Source of the DNA: Bacteroidales bacterium
GTDB taxonomy: Bacteria; Bacteroidota; Bacteroidia; Bacteroidales; UBA932
Direction of reading: 5' to 3'
Length of the DNA stretch: 64,000 nucleotides
Assembly: GCA_017423025.1 (NCBI GenBank)
Contig: JAFPGC010000010.1
Location: 1 to 64,000 of the forward strand
The notes below the pieces were generated by a model. It was given only the letters and a program-made list of their open reading frames with translations. It did no database searches and was not told where the DNA came from. Made by a program: the position numbers and the translations under genes. Shown one piece after another: positions 49,114 through 64,000 of this stretch (position 1 is the first letter of the stretch; the number at the start of each line of letters is the position of its first letter).

Positions 49114-51221
49114 AATATAGTTTTGGTTAAAGATAATACATTTTTTCCATTTTTACGGGAATAATAAATACTGTCCATCAATCTCCTGGAAAGTAAAATG
49201 CCTAAACCGCCTATCGGCCGATTCTGAGCATCCAGCTTTGTATCGGGTTCCAACATAGCTGTGGGGTCGAAAGGTACGCCGGAATCCGTGATGGTAAAGC
49301 GAACTTCCTTACCATTGGTATCGGCCTGTATGGAAACGGTTCCCTCTTCCCCATAAGGATAGGCATAATCAATAACATTGACTACCGCTTCTTCAATAGC
49401 CAGTCTGATGCCTGAAGCCAATCGGTTGTCGACATCCAGCTTGGAGAAGAATCCCTTGACAAAGGAACTTAGAAGGGTAACTTCGGAAACTTGATTTTTA
49501 AGGACAATGGAATCGCGAATAAGATTCTCGGGGTCGAAGCGAACGGCAAGAAGAGTAAGGTCATCGCTCTGAGGAGCTTCACCGGCAAAAGCATGGGCGG
49601 CGACGCTTAAAGAGGTAACCAAAGAGTCAAGAGACGGATCTTTTCCCGACAGGAACTGCTCCAAAGTCGCCTTAATGCCGGATCGGCCAAATTCCTGTCG
49701 TGCTACATTCTTGGCCTCTGTCAAACCATCCGTATAAAGAAGGATGGTGGTTCCTGGCTCAAGGACACAGCTTTGTTCCTCGAAACGGGTGTCCGGGAAA
49801 ACGCCCAGAGGAAGATTGGACTTGGCTTCTAACATGCTTATGCCCTTTGTCAGAATAAACGGCCTGTCGTGCCCGGCGCTGGCATAACTAAGCTCACCGG
49901 AATAAAGGTCAAGACAGCCGACGAAATAAGTCATGAACATATTGGCCTCATTTCCCCGGCAAAGCTCGTTGTTAAGAGCATATAGGATATGAGCGGGACT
50001 GTCAACCTTGCGGGTAACGATGTGGAACAGGGAGTGAGTCATCGACATGAGCATGGCCGCAGGAATACCCTTGCCGGAAACATCTCCAATACAGAAAAAC
50101 AGTTTCCCGTCGCGGGTATAAAAGTCAAAAATATCTCCGCCTACTTCCCGGGCCGGCTCCAAGGTGCCATAAACATAAGAAGGAAAGTTCGTGGGGAGCA
50201 TTTCCTTTTGGATCTGATTGGCTACAGCCAGTTCTCCACTTATCCGGGCCTGCTCTTCGGTCGCTTTCAAAAGGTTCCTCTCATTCTTGGCGTATCGGTT
50301 GATAACAAAACCAAGAATGAGCATGCATAACAATACATAAATAATCTGCTGCTTGCGCTGCCTTTGTATACGGGCAAAGGCCTCTTCGTTATTAAAAACT
50401 TGGACAAGAAGCCAGTATGGTTCCTTGTGAAGAGTCGTCTTAAGTATGGAAAGCCCGGAAAGGGCAGATTGTGGAATATCCCCATTGATAAAGGAAACCA
50501 CCTGTTGCACCTCCTGAGCAGAAATCCGCTGCTCAGAAGGCCCTGCAACCAAATCACCGGCCGGGGTAACTACAATGCAGAAAGAAGAGGGATATGGCTG
50601 GTGAGCATTAAGCGTGTCACCCAGCCAGGAAAGGTCTACATCCAGCCCGCAGATAGCTATAATCTGGCCAGACGCATCTTTAATAGGATAAGAGTAAGTG
50701 GTAAAGGATACAGAGTCCGGACCATATTTGTAGGGATCGGTCCAGCTGGGTGCTTCATGATCCATCACCCAGATATACTCACCATTCTGGGTATAATCAT
50801 GGTCCGGCCCGGCAATTTGCTGTACATCAAACGTGCCGTCGGCGTTCTTGGTGGCATAGGGCTCAAAAAGACGACCCTTGGAAGGATAATAGTAGGGGAC
50901 AAAAGCCAGGCAACCCCCTTCCACGTGCGAGTTGTCGTCAATAAGACGGATCATGGCGGGAAATACAGAATCCGGATGCGCCATGCTCTTCTTTACATCG
51001 TAAAGATTCTCACGCATGGTCGCTTCTGCAAGCTCCAGGGCGTGACTGATTTCATCTGACAACCTGGCCAATGTGACCCGTCCGCGGAAACGCATCTCTT
51101 CCTGCATGATCTTCCGCACCCGTTGATACTGCACAATGGAGATTATTTCCACCATTGCGGCAGCAAGGACAACTATTCCCACGCGGGAGATCCAACCGTT
51201 TTTGAACGAGGCCATTGACAT
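49110..51221 (-). CDS. Cache sensor-SpoIIE phosphatase-HATPase protein
   Basis: This 703-residue membrane protein has a helix (about 12-30), an extracytoplasmic Cache-type sensor (about 35-290, with YTQNGEYIWVMDHEAPSWTD and ICGLDVDLSWL) and a second helix (about 293-310). A SpoIIE/RsbU PP2C phosphatase domain (about 345-560) shows EVGGDIFDFY, GDVSGKGIPAAMLM and SDDLTLLAVRF. A C-terminal HATPase of the RsbW type (about 575-703) has IEEAVVNVIDYA and GGLGILLSRRLMD. Phosphatase and kinase are thus fused and paired with the STAS gene. The promoter is TTTG-N19-TAACTTTA on the minus strand. Confidence 0.92.
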   Translation of the reverse strand: MSMASFKNGWISRVGIVVLAAAMVEIISIVQYQRVRKIMQEEMRFRGRVTLARLSDEISHALELAEATMRENLYDVKKSMAHPDSVFPAMIRLIDDNSHVEGGCLAFVPYYYPSKGRLFEPYATKNADGTFDVQQIAGPDHDYTQNGEYIWVMDHEAPSWTDPYKYGPDSVSFTTYSYPIKDASGQIIAICGLDVDLSWLGDTLNAHQPYPSSFCIVVTPAGDLVAGPSEQRISAQEVQQVVSFINGDIPQSALSGLSILKTTLHKEPYWLLVQVFNNEEAFARIQRQRKQQIIYVLLCMLILGFVINRYAKNERNLLKATEEQARISGELAVANQIQKEMLPTNFPSYVYGTLEPAREVGGDIFDFYTRDGKLFFCIGDVSGKGIPAAMLMSMTHSLFHIVTRKVDSPAHILYALNNELCRGNEANMFMTYFVGCLDLYSGELSYASAGHDRPFILTKGISMLEAKSNLPLGVFPDTRFEEQSCVLEPGTTILLYTDGLTEAKNVARQEFGRSGIKATLEQFLSGKDPSLDSLVTSLSVAAHAFAGEAPQSDDLTLLAVRFDPENLIRDSIVLKNQVSEVTLLSSFVKGFFSKLDVDNRLASGIRLAIEEAVVNVIDYAYPYGEEGTVSIQADTNGKEVRFTITDSGVPFDPTAMLEPDTKLDAQNRPIGGLGILLSRRLMDSIYYSRKNGKNVLSLTKTIL

Positions 51222-51235
51222 TAAGAATCAAACCG

Positions 51236-51266
51236 TAAAGTTATGATTTGTTTTTGAGAACTCAAA
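51236..51266 (-). promoter_or_regulatory. Promoter of the partner-switching unit
   Basis: On the minus strand TTTG (51266-51263), exactly 19 nt, then TAACTTTA (51243-51236), 15 nt before the ATG. Confidence 0.65.
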
Positions 51267-51301
51267 ACAATTAAAAATTAGTGATAATTGAACGAAATAA
51301 T

Positions 51302-51309
51302 TAAATTTG
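51302..51309 (+). promoter_or_regulatory. -7 box of the NRPS gene
   Basis: TAAATTTG, 21 nt before the ATG at 51331, in the divergent intergenic region. The -33 element is weak. Confidence 0.6.
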
Positions 51310-51330
51310 TAAGAACTAAACACTAAAACA

Positions 51331-57291
<5,961 letters not shown>

Positions 57292-57294
<3 letters not shown>

Positions 57295-57299
57295 CTTTG
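57292..57299 (+). promoter_or_regulatory. -7 box of hflX overlapping the NRPS stop
   Basis: TAACTTTG, whose TAA is the NRPS stop codon, ends 7 nt before the hflX ATG. Confidence 0.55.
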
Positions 57300-57306
57300 C
57301 GGTCCA

Positions 57307-58491
57307 ATGAGTGAATTCAAGACCAATAAGGCTGTCTTTGTGGGCGTCATCCTGGAGAAGGGTGGCGAGCGCAAGGTACAGGAATACCTGGACGAGCTGG
57401 CTTTCCTGGCCGAAACGGCCGGCGCCATCCCGGACAAGATGTTCACCCAGCGCCTGGACCGGCCGGACAAGGCCACCTACATCGGCCCGGGCAAGCTGGA
57501 GGAAATCAAGGAATACTGCCAGGAGAACGAGATTGAGTACGTTATCTTCGATGACGAACTCACGGGCATGCAGCAGCGCAACATCGAAAAGGTGATTGCG
57601 TGCAGCGATGTCATTGACCGGACGTCCCTTATCCTGGAGATCTTTGCCCAGCGGGCCAAGACCTCCTATGCCAAGATGCAGGTGGAGCTGGCGCATTACA
57701 ACTACATGCTCCCGCGCCTGGCCGGCATGTGGACGCACCTGGAGCGGCAGCGCGGCGGCATGGGTACCCGAGGCGGTATGGGTGAGACCCAGATAGAAAT
57801 TGACCGCCGTATCGTAAAGCAGCGGATTTCCAAGCTGAAGGAAGACCTGAAGAAAGTGGACAAGCAGATGGCCACGCAAAGGGGCAACAGGGGCTCTCTG
57901 GTGCGTTTGGCCCTGGTAGGGTATACCAATGTGGGGAAAAGCACTTTGATGAATTTACTGGCCAAATCTGACGTGTTTGCAGAGAACAAGCTGTTTGCCA
58001 CGCTGGATACCACCGTCAGAAAAGTCGTCATCGAGAATGTGCCCTTCCTCCTGAGCGACACCGTCGGCTTCATCCGCAAGCTTCCCACGCAGCTGGTGGA
58101 GGCCTTCAAGAGCACCCTGGACGAGGTCCGCGAGGCCGATGTCCTGGTGCACGTGGTGGACATTTCCCACCCCGGCTTCGAGGAGCAGATGGAAGTGGTG
58201 GAAAGGACCCTGCGGGAGATAGGCGCCGCCAACAAGCCCGTGTACGTGGTCTTCAACAAGGTGGATGCCTACACCTACGAGCCCTACGACGAGTTCTCCC
58301 TGCAGCCCAAGCAGCCCGTGAACCGCACGCTGGAAGAACTCAAGAACAGCTGGATCGCAGAGGAGAAGACCCCCTGTATCTTCATCTCCGCGAAGGAAAA
58401 GATCGGCATAGACAAACTCCGCAACGACCTTTACAAGATTGTGGCGGAAATCCATGCCGGACGCTATCCCTTCAACAACTTCCTGTGGTAA
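57307..58491 (+). CDS. hflX: Ribosome-associated GTPase HflX
   Basis: This 394-residue GTPase rescues and splits stalled or heat-damaged ribosomes. An N-terminal glycine-rich domain (THIGPGK-like TYIGPGKLEEI, then DDELTGMQQRNIE) and a helical linker with the LPRLAGMWTHLERQRGG-type segment precede the G domain. Its motifs are G1 GYTNVGKST (about 205), G3 DTVGFI and G4 NKVD. It follows the NRPS by 12 bp but has its own -7 box. Confidence 0.95.
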   Translation: MSEFKTNKAVFVGVILEKGGERKVQEYLDELAFLAETAGAIPDKMFTQRLDRPDKATYIGPGKLEEIKEYCQENEIEYVIFDDELTGMQQRNIEKVIACSDVIDRTSLILEIFAQRAKTSYAKMQVELAHYNYMLPRLAGMWTHLERQRGGMGTRGGMGETQIEIDRRIVKQRISKLKEDLKKVDKQMATQRGNRGSLVRLALVGYTNVGKSTLMNLLAKSDVFAENKLFATLDTTVRKVVIENVPFLLSDTVGFIRKLPTQLVEAFKSTLDEVREADVLVHVVDISHPGFEEQMEVVERTLREIGAANKPVYVVFNKVDAYTYEPYDEFSLQPKQPVNRTLEELKNSWIAEEKTPCIFISAKEKIGIDKLRNDLYKIVAEIHAGRYPFNNFLW

Positions 58492-58535
58492 GGCTATAAA
58501 CATTTCGGAATCACAAAGATAAACCCTGGTCCCTA

Positions 58536-58566
58536 TTGGTTGGTTGGGGTTTTCTTTATATTTTTG
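58536..58566 (+). promoter_or_regulatory. Promoter of the TonB-receptor unit
   Basis: TTGG (58536-58539), 19 nt, then TATTTTTG (58559-58566), 4 nt before the ATG. Confidence 0.62.
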
Positions 58567-58570
58567 TACC

Positions 58571-61500
58571 ATGAAAAAGTTGGTTAGTTGCTTGTTCTGT
58601 ATTCTTTTGGGCGGCTGTTTGCTGGCACAGGAGCTGTCTACCCTGTACAGGGGCCGGGCTCCCCAGCAATACCCCTTCAAGTACAATGGAACTTATTATC
58701 TGGAATCCCGGTTATTCCAGAAAGGGACGGTTTTCTACAATGGCAAGTTGTACCAGGACGAAAACCTGAATATCGATGCGTATAAACAGGAGGTTCAGAT
58801 CATTCCCTCCAGCAGCAGTTACCCGGCCGTGCTTTACCGGGAACAGACCGCCTGGCTGCAATGGAACGGCAAAACGTATGTCAACCTTAGGTACGCCGGC
58901 GTTGAGGATGCTCCTGTCGGCTTCTTTGAGCTGGTGAAGGATGGCGAAAACCCCGTGTTTTTTCAGGTAAGGAAAGTATACCGGTCCACCGCCCAAAACC
59001 AGAACGGAGAAAGCGGAATTGGCTATTACGACCCCGACTACGACCCCAACATCCCCAACTGCTTTGTCATCGAGAAGGGACAATACGCCATCAAAAACGG
59101 GAAACTGGTGAAAATAAGCCGCCGGGAATACCGCAAGCGCATGGCCGAGCCTGAAACCGGGGCCGGCAGTTGGATGGCCTCCCGTCTCCAGGAGTGGCAT
59201 GCCGATAAACCCGCGACCGGAGTGCTGGAAGCCGCGCCGCTCACACGGTCGGGCATCGGCCTTCCGGATGGCTATTTCAAAAAGCAAGTAAAGGATACGG
59301 TTTCGCAGGAATATGCGCAGGAGGCCCTGCAGACCACCTACAAGAACAAAGTATACGTGATTGGAGACAGTCGCGGAAAAGCCAGGACGGCCACCATCCG
59401 GGGACGGGTGACGGAACTGGAGACCGACGAACCCCTGCAGGGAGTTATCATCTTCGACGAGAACACCAAAACCTACACCCGTACGGATTCCAGGGGCTAT
59501 TACAACCTTTCCCTGCCCACCCAGGAAAACCTCCTGCATTTCGTTTACGAGACCAAGGAGCCGCTGGACCTGCGCCTGGACGTCCGGGGAGACGGAGAAC
59601 TGGACGTAATGATGAACGAGGAGACCACCCTGCTTAAGGAGGCGGTAATATCGGCCACCAGCATGCAGCAGCACCGCAGTACCGCCATGGGCATCGAAAG
59701 GGTGAACATCCGCACCATCAACAAGATTCCCACCGCCTTCGGAGAAGGGGACATCATGAAAGCCGTGCTTTCCCTGCCGGGCGTCAAGTCGGTGGGAGAA
59801 GCATCGGGTGGCTTCAATGTCCGCGGCGGTGCGGCCGATGAAAACCTCATTCTCTTCAACGAGAACACCATCTATAACCCCAGCCACCTGTTCGGCATCT
59901 TCTCGGCCTTCAATCCCAACCTGGTAGAGAATGTGGAGATGTACAAATCGTCCATCCCGGCCGAATACGGCGGAAGGCTCTCTTCCGTGATGCGGGTCAC
60001 CTCCAAGGAAGGGGATTTAAAGCGGATTCACGGTTCCCTGGGCGTGGGTCTTCTGACCAGCCGCTTCCACCTGGAGGGGCCTTTCGTCAAGGACAGGACC
60101 ACCTTCGTCGTGGGCGCCCGTACCACGTATTCCAACTGGCTGCTTAAGAAGCTGCCCGCCTCCAGTTACTATTCGGGCGCCGAAGCCGGCTTCCTGGATG
60201 TCAATGCCGGAATTACCCACCGCTTTACCGCAAAGGATGCCCTGCAGCTGTCTTTCTACTATGCCAAGGACCGCTTTACGCTTACCGACAATGTGGACAG
60301 CCGCTATTCCAACCTCAACGGTTCCCTCATTTTCCGGCACAGGGACGCCGACGCCTCCTCCTGGCAAATTGCCCTGGGATACGACCGGTATGAAAACCTG
60401 GCGGGAGACCACTCCTGGGCCTATGGCTCCTACGATTTGACCACCCGCATCAACCAGGCTTTCCTCAAGGCCTCCTGGAAGCGGACCTTCGGGGCACACG
60501 AGGTGTCTTCGGGCCTTCAGGCCACGGGCTACCTCATGAATCCCGGCATCCTGGCTCCCTTCGGGGCCGATTCGGGCATCGTTCCGGCCAGCATGGCCCC
60601 GGAATACGCCGTAGAGCCCTCGCTCTATGTTTCGGACCTCTGGTCCATCTCGGACCACTTCTCCCTGGACGGGGGCGTGCGCCTGTCTTCCTTCTTCCAC
60701 CTGAAACCTGCGCAGACCTACCTGCGCCCGGAAGTCCGCCTGTCGGCCAAATACTCCCCCTCGGAGACCTTCTCCGTGAAGGCGGGCTTCAATACCATGG
60801 AGCAGTACATCCACCTCATTTCCAACTCCACCGGCATCTCGCCTACGGATACCTGGAAGCTTTCGGATGCCTCCATCCGCCCCACCGACGGCTGGCAAGC
60901 CGCGGCCGGCGTCTACTGGACCCACGTGGGCTGGGGGCTGGATTTCTCGGCCGAAACCTACTGGAAACAGTCCCGCTTTGCCCTGGATTACAAACCGGGC
61001 GCCGTGCTTTCCATGAACGAAAAGCTGGCCGAGGACCTCATCCCCGTATACACCCGCGCCTACGGAGTGGAGCTCATGATCAAGAAACCCGCCGGAAAAA
61101 TCACCGGCTGGATGTCCTACAGCTATTCCCGCGCCCGCTTCAGGGAAATGCAGGACCGCGGGAACGAGACCATTGCTAACGGCAACTGGTACAACGCCCC
61201 TTACGACAAGCCGCACGAGTTCAAGCTGGTGGCCAACTGGGCCATTACCCACCGCTTCAGCTTATCCGCCAACGTAGACTATTCTACCGGCCGGCCGGTC
61301 ACCGTGCCCCTGGGGCAATACCTGTACCGGGGTGCTTACCGCGTGGCCTATTCGGAGCGCAACATCCACCGAATTCCGGATTACTTCCGGCTGGACCTGG
61401 CCCTGAACATCGATCCCGGCCATTATCTAAAGGCTATTGCCCATTCGTCCATCACCATCGGCGTGTATAACGTCTTGGGACGGAAGAACCCCTATTCCGT

Positions 61501-61600
61501 CTATTTCAAACCTTCCGTGGATGGCGGTACCATCAACGGCTATCTGCTGTCTGTCTTTGCGACCCAGGTCCCTTATATCAACTTGAACATTCTCTTCTGA
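58571..61600 (+). CDS. TonB-dependent receptor with large N-terminal extension
   Basis: This 1009-residue protein has a signal peptide (MKKLVSCLFCILLGGCLLAQ). An unrecognised region of about 250 residues, rich in Tyr, Asn and Asp, follows. A carboxypeptidase-regulatory-like domain comes next (about 275-350, with ATIRGRVTELETDEPLQGV and DSRGYYNLSLP). The plug (about 355-480) has MKAVLSLPGVKSVGEASGGF and NVRGGAADENLILFNENTIY, and a 22-strand-type barrel ends the chain in LNILF. I chose the ATG at 58571, directly after the -7 box. It overlaps the DUF4249 gene by one base (TGATG). Receptors paired with DUF4249 lipoproteins are common in Bacteroidota; the substrate is unknown. Confidence 0.9.
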   Translation: MKKLVSCLFCILLGGCLLAQELSTLYRGRAPQQYPFKYNGTYYLESRLFQKGTVFYNGKLYQDENLNIDAYKQEVQIIPSSSSYPAVLYREQTAWLQWNGKTYVNLRYAGVEDAPVGFFELVKDGENPVFFQVRKVYRSTAQNQNGESGIGYYDPDYDPNIPNCFVIEKGQYAIKNGKLVKISRREYRKRMAEPETGAGSWMASRLQEWHADKPATGVLEAAPLTRSGIGLPDGYFKKQVKDTVSQEYAQEALQTTYKNKVYVIGDSRGKARTATIRGRVTELETDEPLQGVIIFDENTKTYTRTDSRGYYNLSLPTQENLLHFVYETKEPLDLRLDVRGDGELDVMMNEETTLLKEAVISATSMQQHRSTAMGIERVNIRTINKIPTAFGEGDIMKAVLSLPGVKSVGEASGGFNVRGGAADENLILFNENTIYNPSHLFGIFSAFNPNLVENVEMYKSSIPAEYGGRLSSVMRVTSKEGDLKRIHGSLGVGLLTSRFHLEGPFVKDRTTFVVGARTTYSNWLLKKLPASSYYSGAEAGFLDVNAGITHRFTAKDALQLSFYYAKDRFTLTDNVDSRYSNLNGSLIFRHRDADASSWQIALGYDRYENLAGDHSWAYGSYDLTTRINQAFLKASWKRTFGAHEVSSGLQATGYLMNPGILAPFGADSGIVPASMAPEYAVEPSLYVSDLWSISDHFSLDGGVRLSSFFHLKPAQTYLRPEVRLSAKYSPSETFSVKAGFNTMEQYIHLISNSTGISPTDTWKLSDASIRPTDGWQAAAGVYWTHVGWGLDFSAETYWKQSRFALDYKPGAVLSMNEKLAEDLIPVYTRAYGVELMIKKPAGKITGWMSYSYSRARFREMQDRGNETIANGNWYNAPYDKPHEFKLVANWAITHRFSLSANVDYSTGRPVTVPLGQYLYRGAYRVAYSERNIHRIPDYFRLDLALNIDPGHYLKAIAHSSITIGVYNVLGRKNPYSVYFKPSVDGGTINGYLLSVFATQVPYINLNILF

Positions 61601-62697
61601 TGAAACGAATTCCAGCTATATTGTCCCTGTTCTGGATAGCCTTTTCCTGTGTCTATCCCTACGATATTCCCGAGGCCGGGGAGGAAACGCCCTATCTGGT
61701 GGTAGACGGCTCCATCGTGGTGGGGAAAGAGGCCACCCTTACCCTCCGCCACTTGAATCAGTCATCCCGGTATCTCCCGGACGAATGGTGGGTGGAAGAC
61801 AATACCGGCGTCCAATACCGTCCAGCCCAAGTCAAGGACGCCGCGGATTTGTCCAAGGCTCCGGCGGACCGCTCTTACCGGATGGTCATCAAGGCGGACG
61901 GAAAAACCTATTCCACCTCCTTGGAAAAGGGCATGGCTCCGCCCAGGCTTGACGAGATAAGCTTTGTGGCCGATAACAGCAACGTTTATGTGAACGTCTC
62001 CCTGACCGAGGGAGAGGGCGGGGCCGGTCATGTGGCCTTGTCATTTGAAGAAGTCTGGAGGTTCCACACTTTGTTCATGGACTTTTATGAAGTCCAGAAC
62101 ATTGACGACAAATGGTATGTCCTGGAACGCCAGGACCCGGACACCACCCGCTATCGCTGCTGGCGGTACGCCCATACTTCCAAAGAAGTGCTGGTGGATT
62201 TAACCAACCTGAATGGAACGGCCAAGGACTTTCCCCTTACTTCCTTCTCGAGGAAAAGTGAAAAGAACCACGAAAATTACAACATCAAAGTGTCTGCCCG
62301 CAGCCTCTCCGATGCCGAATACCGTTTCCAGAAGAACATCCAGACCTCAGTGGGCGGTTATAACCTGTTCTCTCCCAATCCCGGGGAAATCGCCGGAAAC
62401 GTCCGTTGTGAAGAAGAACCCACGGTCCCCGTGATGGGTTACGTAACCCTTTCGCTGGCTTCCAGCCGGGAGGCCCACCTGGACGGAAGGTATTTCATCT
62501 ACACGAAAATTGACAAGGAGGGCTATGACGTCCCTACTCAGGATCAGATTCCCTTCTACTACCTGGAACTTGTGTATCGGCCTTTGTTTGAAGAAGGCAA
62601 TGAAGACGGAGAGACCACGTCCATTTACTGGGGCCCCTTGCGCTGCGTAGATTGCGTGGCCGATGGCGGAAGCTTGGAAAAACCCTCATTCAAATAG
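61600..62697 (+). CDS. DUF4249 lipoprotein
   Basis: This 365-residue protein has a lipobox AFSC (Cys about 17), then the DUF4249 start PYLVVDGSIVVGKEATLTLR and the later block SARSLSDAEYRFQKNIQ. It ends in a Cys-containing segment (WGPLRCVDCVADGG). DUF4249 proteins are surface or periplasmic lipoproteins encoded next to a TonB-dependent receptor and are thought to act with it. Here it is coupled to the receptor (1-bp overlap) and is followed 9 bp later by the macroglobulin-like gene. Confidence 0.88.
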   Translation: MKRIPAILSLFWIAFSCVYPYDIPEAGEETPYLVVDGSIVVGKEATLTLRHLNQSSRYLPDEWWVEDNTGVQYRPAQVKDAADLSKAPADRSYRMVIKADGKTYSTSLEKGMAPPRLDEISFVADNSNVYVNVSLTEGEGGAGHVALSFEEVWRFHTLFMDFYEVQNIDDKWYVLERQDPDTTRYRCWRYAHTSKEVLVDLTNLNGTAKDFPLTSFSRKSEKNHENYNIKVSARSLSDAEYRFQKNIQTSVGGYNLFSPNPGEIAGNVRCEEEPTVPVMGYVTLSLASSREAHLDGRYFIYTKIDKEGYDVPTQDQIPFYYLELVYRPLFEEGNEDGETTSIYWGPLRCVDCVADGGSLEKPSFK

Positions 62698-62706
62698 CAG
62701 GAGCTT

Positions 62707-64000
62707 ATGAAAAAATTGATTTGTACCCTTTTCGGCGGACTCCTGCTCACCAGTGTCTGGGCGCAGACAGAACGCGTATATGTAGTAACCGACCGCACGG
62801 CCTATCTCTCCGGAGACCGGGTCTGGTGCTCCCTGTTCTGTATGGATCAGAACGGGCAGCCTTCCCTCAAGAGTGCCGTGGCCTATCTGGAACTGGTATC
62901 GGCCGAAGGCACGGGCGCCGAAGCCAAAATCGCCCTCCTGCAAGGCAGGGGCTGTGGGGAATTCACCCTGCCGCCGCAGCTTCCTACCGGAAATTACCGC
63001 CTTATGGCCTATACCGCCCTGGAAGGAGGTGACGCCGCCCAGATGGGAAGCCGGCTCCTGTCCATTTACAATCCCTTCTCGGTCGCTCGCGTGAAAGACG
63101 GCGTCGTTGCCCAGGAAAGCCCCGTAAATTCGATTTTAGGGCCCGAAACGGGTCAGGGTATAGAATTACACGTTCCGGCCCGGATAAGGGCCGAAAAGCC
63201 GTTTTCTGTGGCTTTAAACGGAAACGCCGCGGATCTTACGCTGTCCGTGTTTCACGTGGACGGCCTGGAGCAGGTTCCCGTCACCACCCTTGACGCCTTT
63301 CTGAAAGACTTCCCCGTACCGGCCAGCAGCGCCGCCCCGTGGGAATACGACGGCGAGGTTATCGGCGGTACCGTGAGCGGGGCTCCGGTAGAGAGCATCG
63401 CCATCCTTTCATCGGCCGGCTCCCCGGATGATACCTATTTCACCCGGGTGGAAGAAGACGGCTCCGTGCGTTTTGCCACCGGCAACATCTATGGCGACCG
63501 CGAAATGGTCTGCGCCGTCCCCGAGGCCGGAGAGCACGTGCGCATCCGCCTGGAAAGCCCTTATCAGCACCCCGATGGTAAGGACATCCCCGTCCTGGGC
63601 CTGCACGACAGCCAGTTTGAAGCGCTGGTAAGCCGCAAGAGCGCCCTTTCTACCCTGTATGGGGCCGATACGCTGTACACCTTCCTTCCCCGCCGGGAGG
63701 ACCTCCTGCTGTCCGGCGTCGCCTGGGAGCGTTATCACCTGGACGATTACACCCGCTTCAACTCCGTTCAGGAAATTGTGGTGGAAATCCTCCCTTCTGT
63801 AAGGCTCAGGAAGGGCCGGTTTGAGGTTTCCGTGGCCGATGGTTCCAAGACCACCCGGCGCTTCCGGGAAAACGTGCTGGTAATGATGGACGGCGTGGTC
63901 ATCCCCGACATGCAGATGCTCCTGAATCTGGACGCCATGCTGCTGGACGACGTTTACGTCTGCGCCGAGCCCATAATCTCCGGCTACCTGACCTACGACG
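62707..64000 (+). CDS. Large exported macroglobulin-like protein (partial)
   Basis: The frame is open from the ATG at 62707 to the window end (431 codons seen). It has a signal peptide (MKKLICTLFGGLLLTSVWAQ) followed by VYVVTDRTAYLSGDRVWCSL and LPTGNYRLMAYTALEGGD. These resemble the MG2-type strands found in large Bacteroidota proteins that follow receptor/DUF4249 pairs. No membrane segment appears so far. The function is unknown; a surface or periplasmic partner of the receptor is inferred from position. The C-terminus lies outside the window. Confidence 0.75.
   Translation, partial: MKKLICTLFGGLLLTSVWAQTERVYVVTDRTAYLSGDRVWCSLFCMDQNGQPSLKSAVAYLELVSAEGTGAEAKIALLQGRGCGEFTLPPQLPTGNYRLMAYTALEGGDAAQMGSRLLSIYNPFSVARVKDGVVAQESPVNSILGPETGQGIELHVPARIRAEKPFSVALNGNAADLTLSVFHVDGLEQVPVTTLDAFLKDFPVPASSAAPWEYDGEVIGGTVSGAPVESIAILSSAGSPDDTYFTRVEEDGSVRFATGNIYGDREMVCAVPEAGEHVRIRLESPYQHPDGKDIPVLGLHDSQFEALVSRKSALSTLYGADTLYTFLPRREDLLLSGVAWERYHLDDYTRFNSVQEIVVEILPSVRLRKGRFEVSVADGSKTTRRFRENVLVMMDGVVIPDMQMLLNLDAMLLDDVYVCAEPIISGYLTYD

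Overview
The window looks like part of the chromosome of a Bacteroidales bacterium (phylum Bacteroidota), probably gut-associated and fairly GC-rich (my rough estimate is 55-57% G+C). The evidence is: many promoters with the Bacteroidota -7 box TAnnTTTG; a fused SecDF; TonB-dependent receptors; families typical of this phylum (DUF4923, DUF4249, DUF5723, DUF4838, fimbrillin-like lipoproteins); and very little Shine-Dalgarno sequence before starts. I cannot name the genus.

Layout. 1-8 kb: 5' part of a clpB that lacks the N domain, then divergently a sigma-54-type activator/LptE/TPR-tail/SecG operon, a highly expressed OmpA-like/TPR lipoprotein, and a LytTR membrane regulator abutting an SSS symporter. 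8-12 kb: a VanX-like dipeptidase and two envelope genes. 11.4-20.7 kb (minus strand): an envelope/lipid run of MscS-type channel, barrel protein, PlsC-like acyltransferase, stand-alone ACP, MMPL exporter and small OMP. 20.8-28 kb: aquaporin, cytidylate kinase-like protein, fimbrillin-like lipoprotein with an unlisted 51-aa partner, tRNA-Ser(GCU) and secDF.

28.1-32.1 kb is an accessory island between the core genes secDF and dnaE. It is bounded by two nearly identical 137-bp direct repeats, each built of two hairpins and ending in perfect inverted repeats. It carries a DUF262-HNH nuclease, an EcoRI-type adenine methyltransferase with a nine-G tract inside the gene (likely phase variable), and a REP-associated (RAYT) HUH transposase ending 15 bp before one of the repeats. 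This is the best candidate for an undescribed mobile defence system.

32-46 kb: dnaE, DUF4923 protein, a ThiL-like protein that has lost most catalytic aspartates, a DUF4838 glycan-related protein, tonB, a short membrane-anchored helix-turn-helix protein, glyQS, folK, and a sufT-like/sufE/sufS Fe-S operon divergent from ruvA. 46-51 kb: mnmG, ybeY and a partner-switching pair (STAS protein and a Cache-SpoIIE-HATPase protein). Three parS-like ParB sites lie in and beside mnmG, suggesting that this part of the chromosome is close to the origin. 51.3-57.3 kb: a single-gene two-module NRPS with a terminal reductase (A-T-C-A-T-R), the type that makes dipeptide aldehydes and pyrazinones. 57-64 kb: hflX and a TonB receptor/DUF4249/macroglobulin-like trio cut by the window end.

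A window-wide signal is the 7-mer ATCGGCC. It occurs about ninety times on the two strands together (hand count), in all reading frames and between genes, far above the roughly ten expected from base composition.
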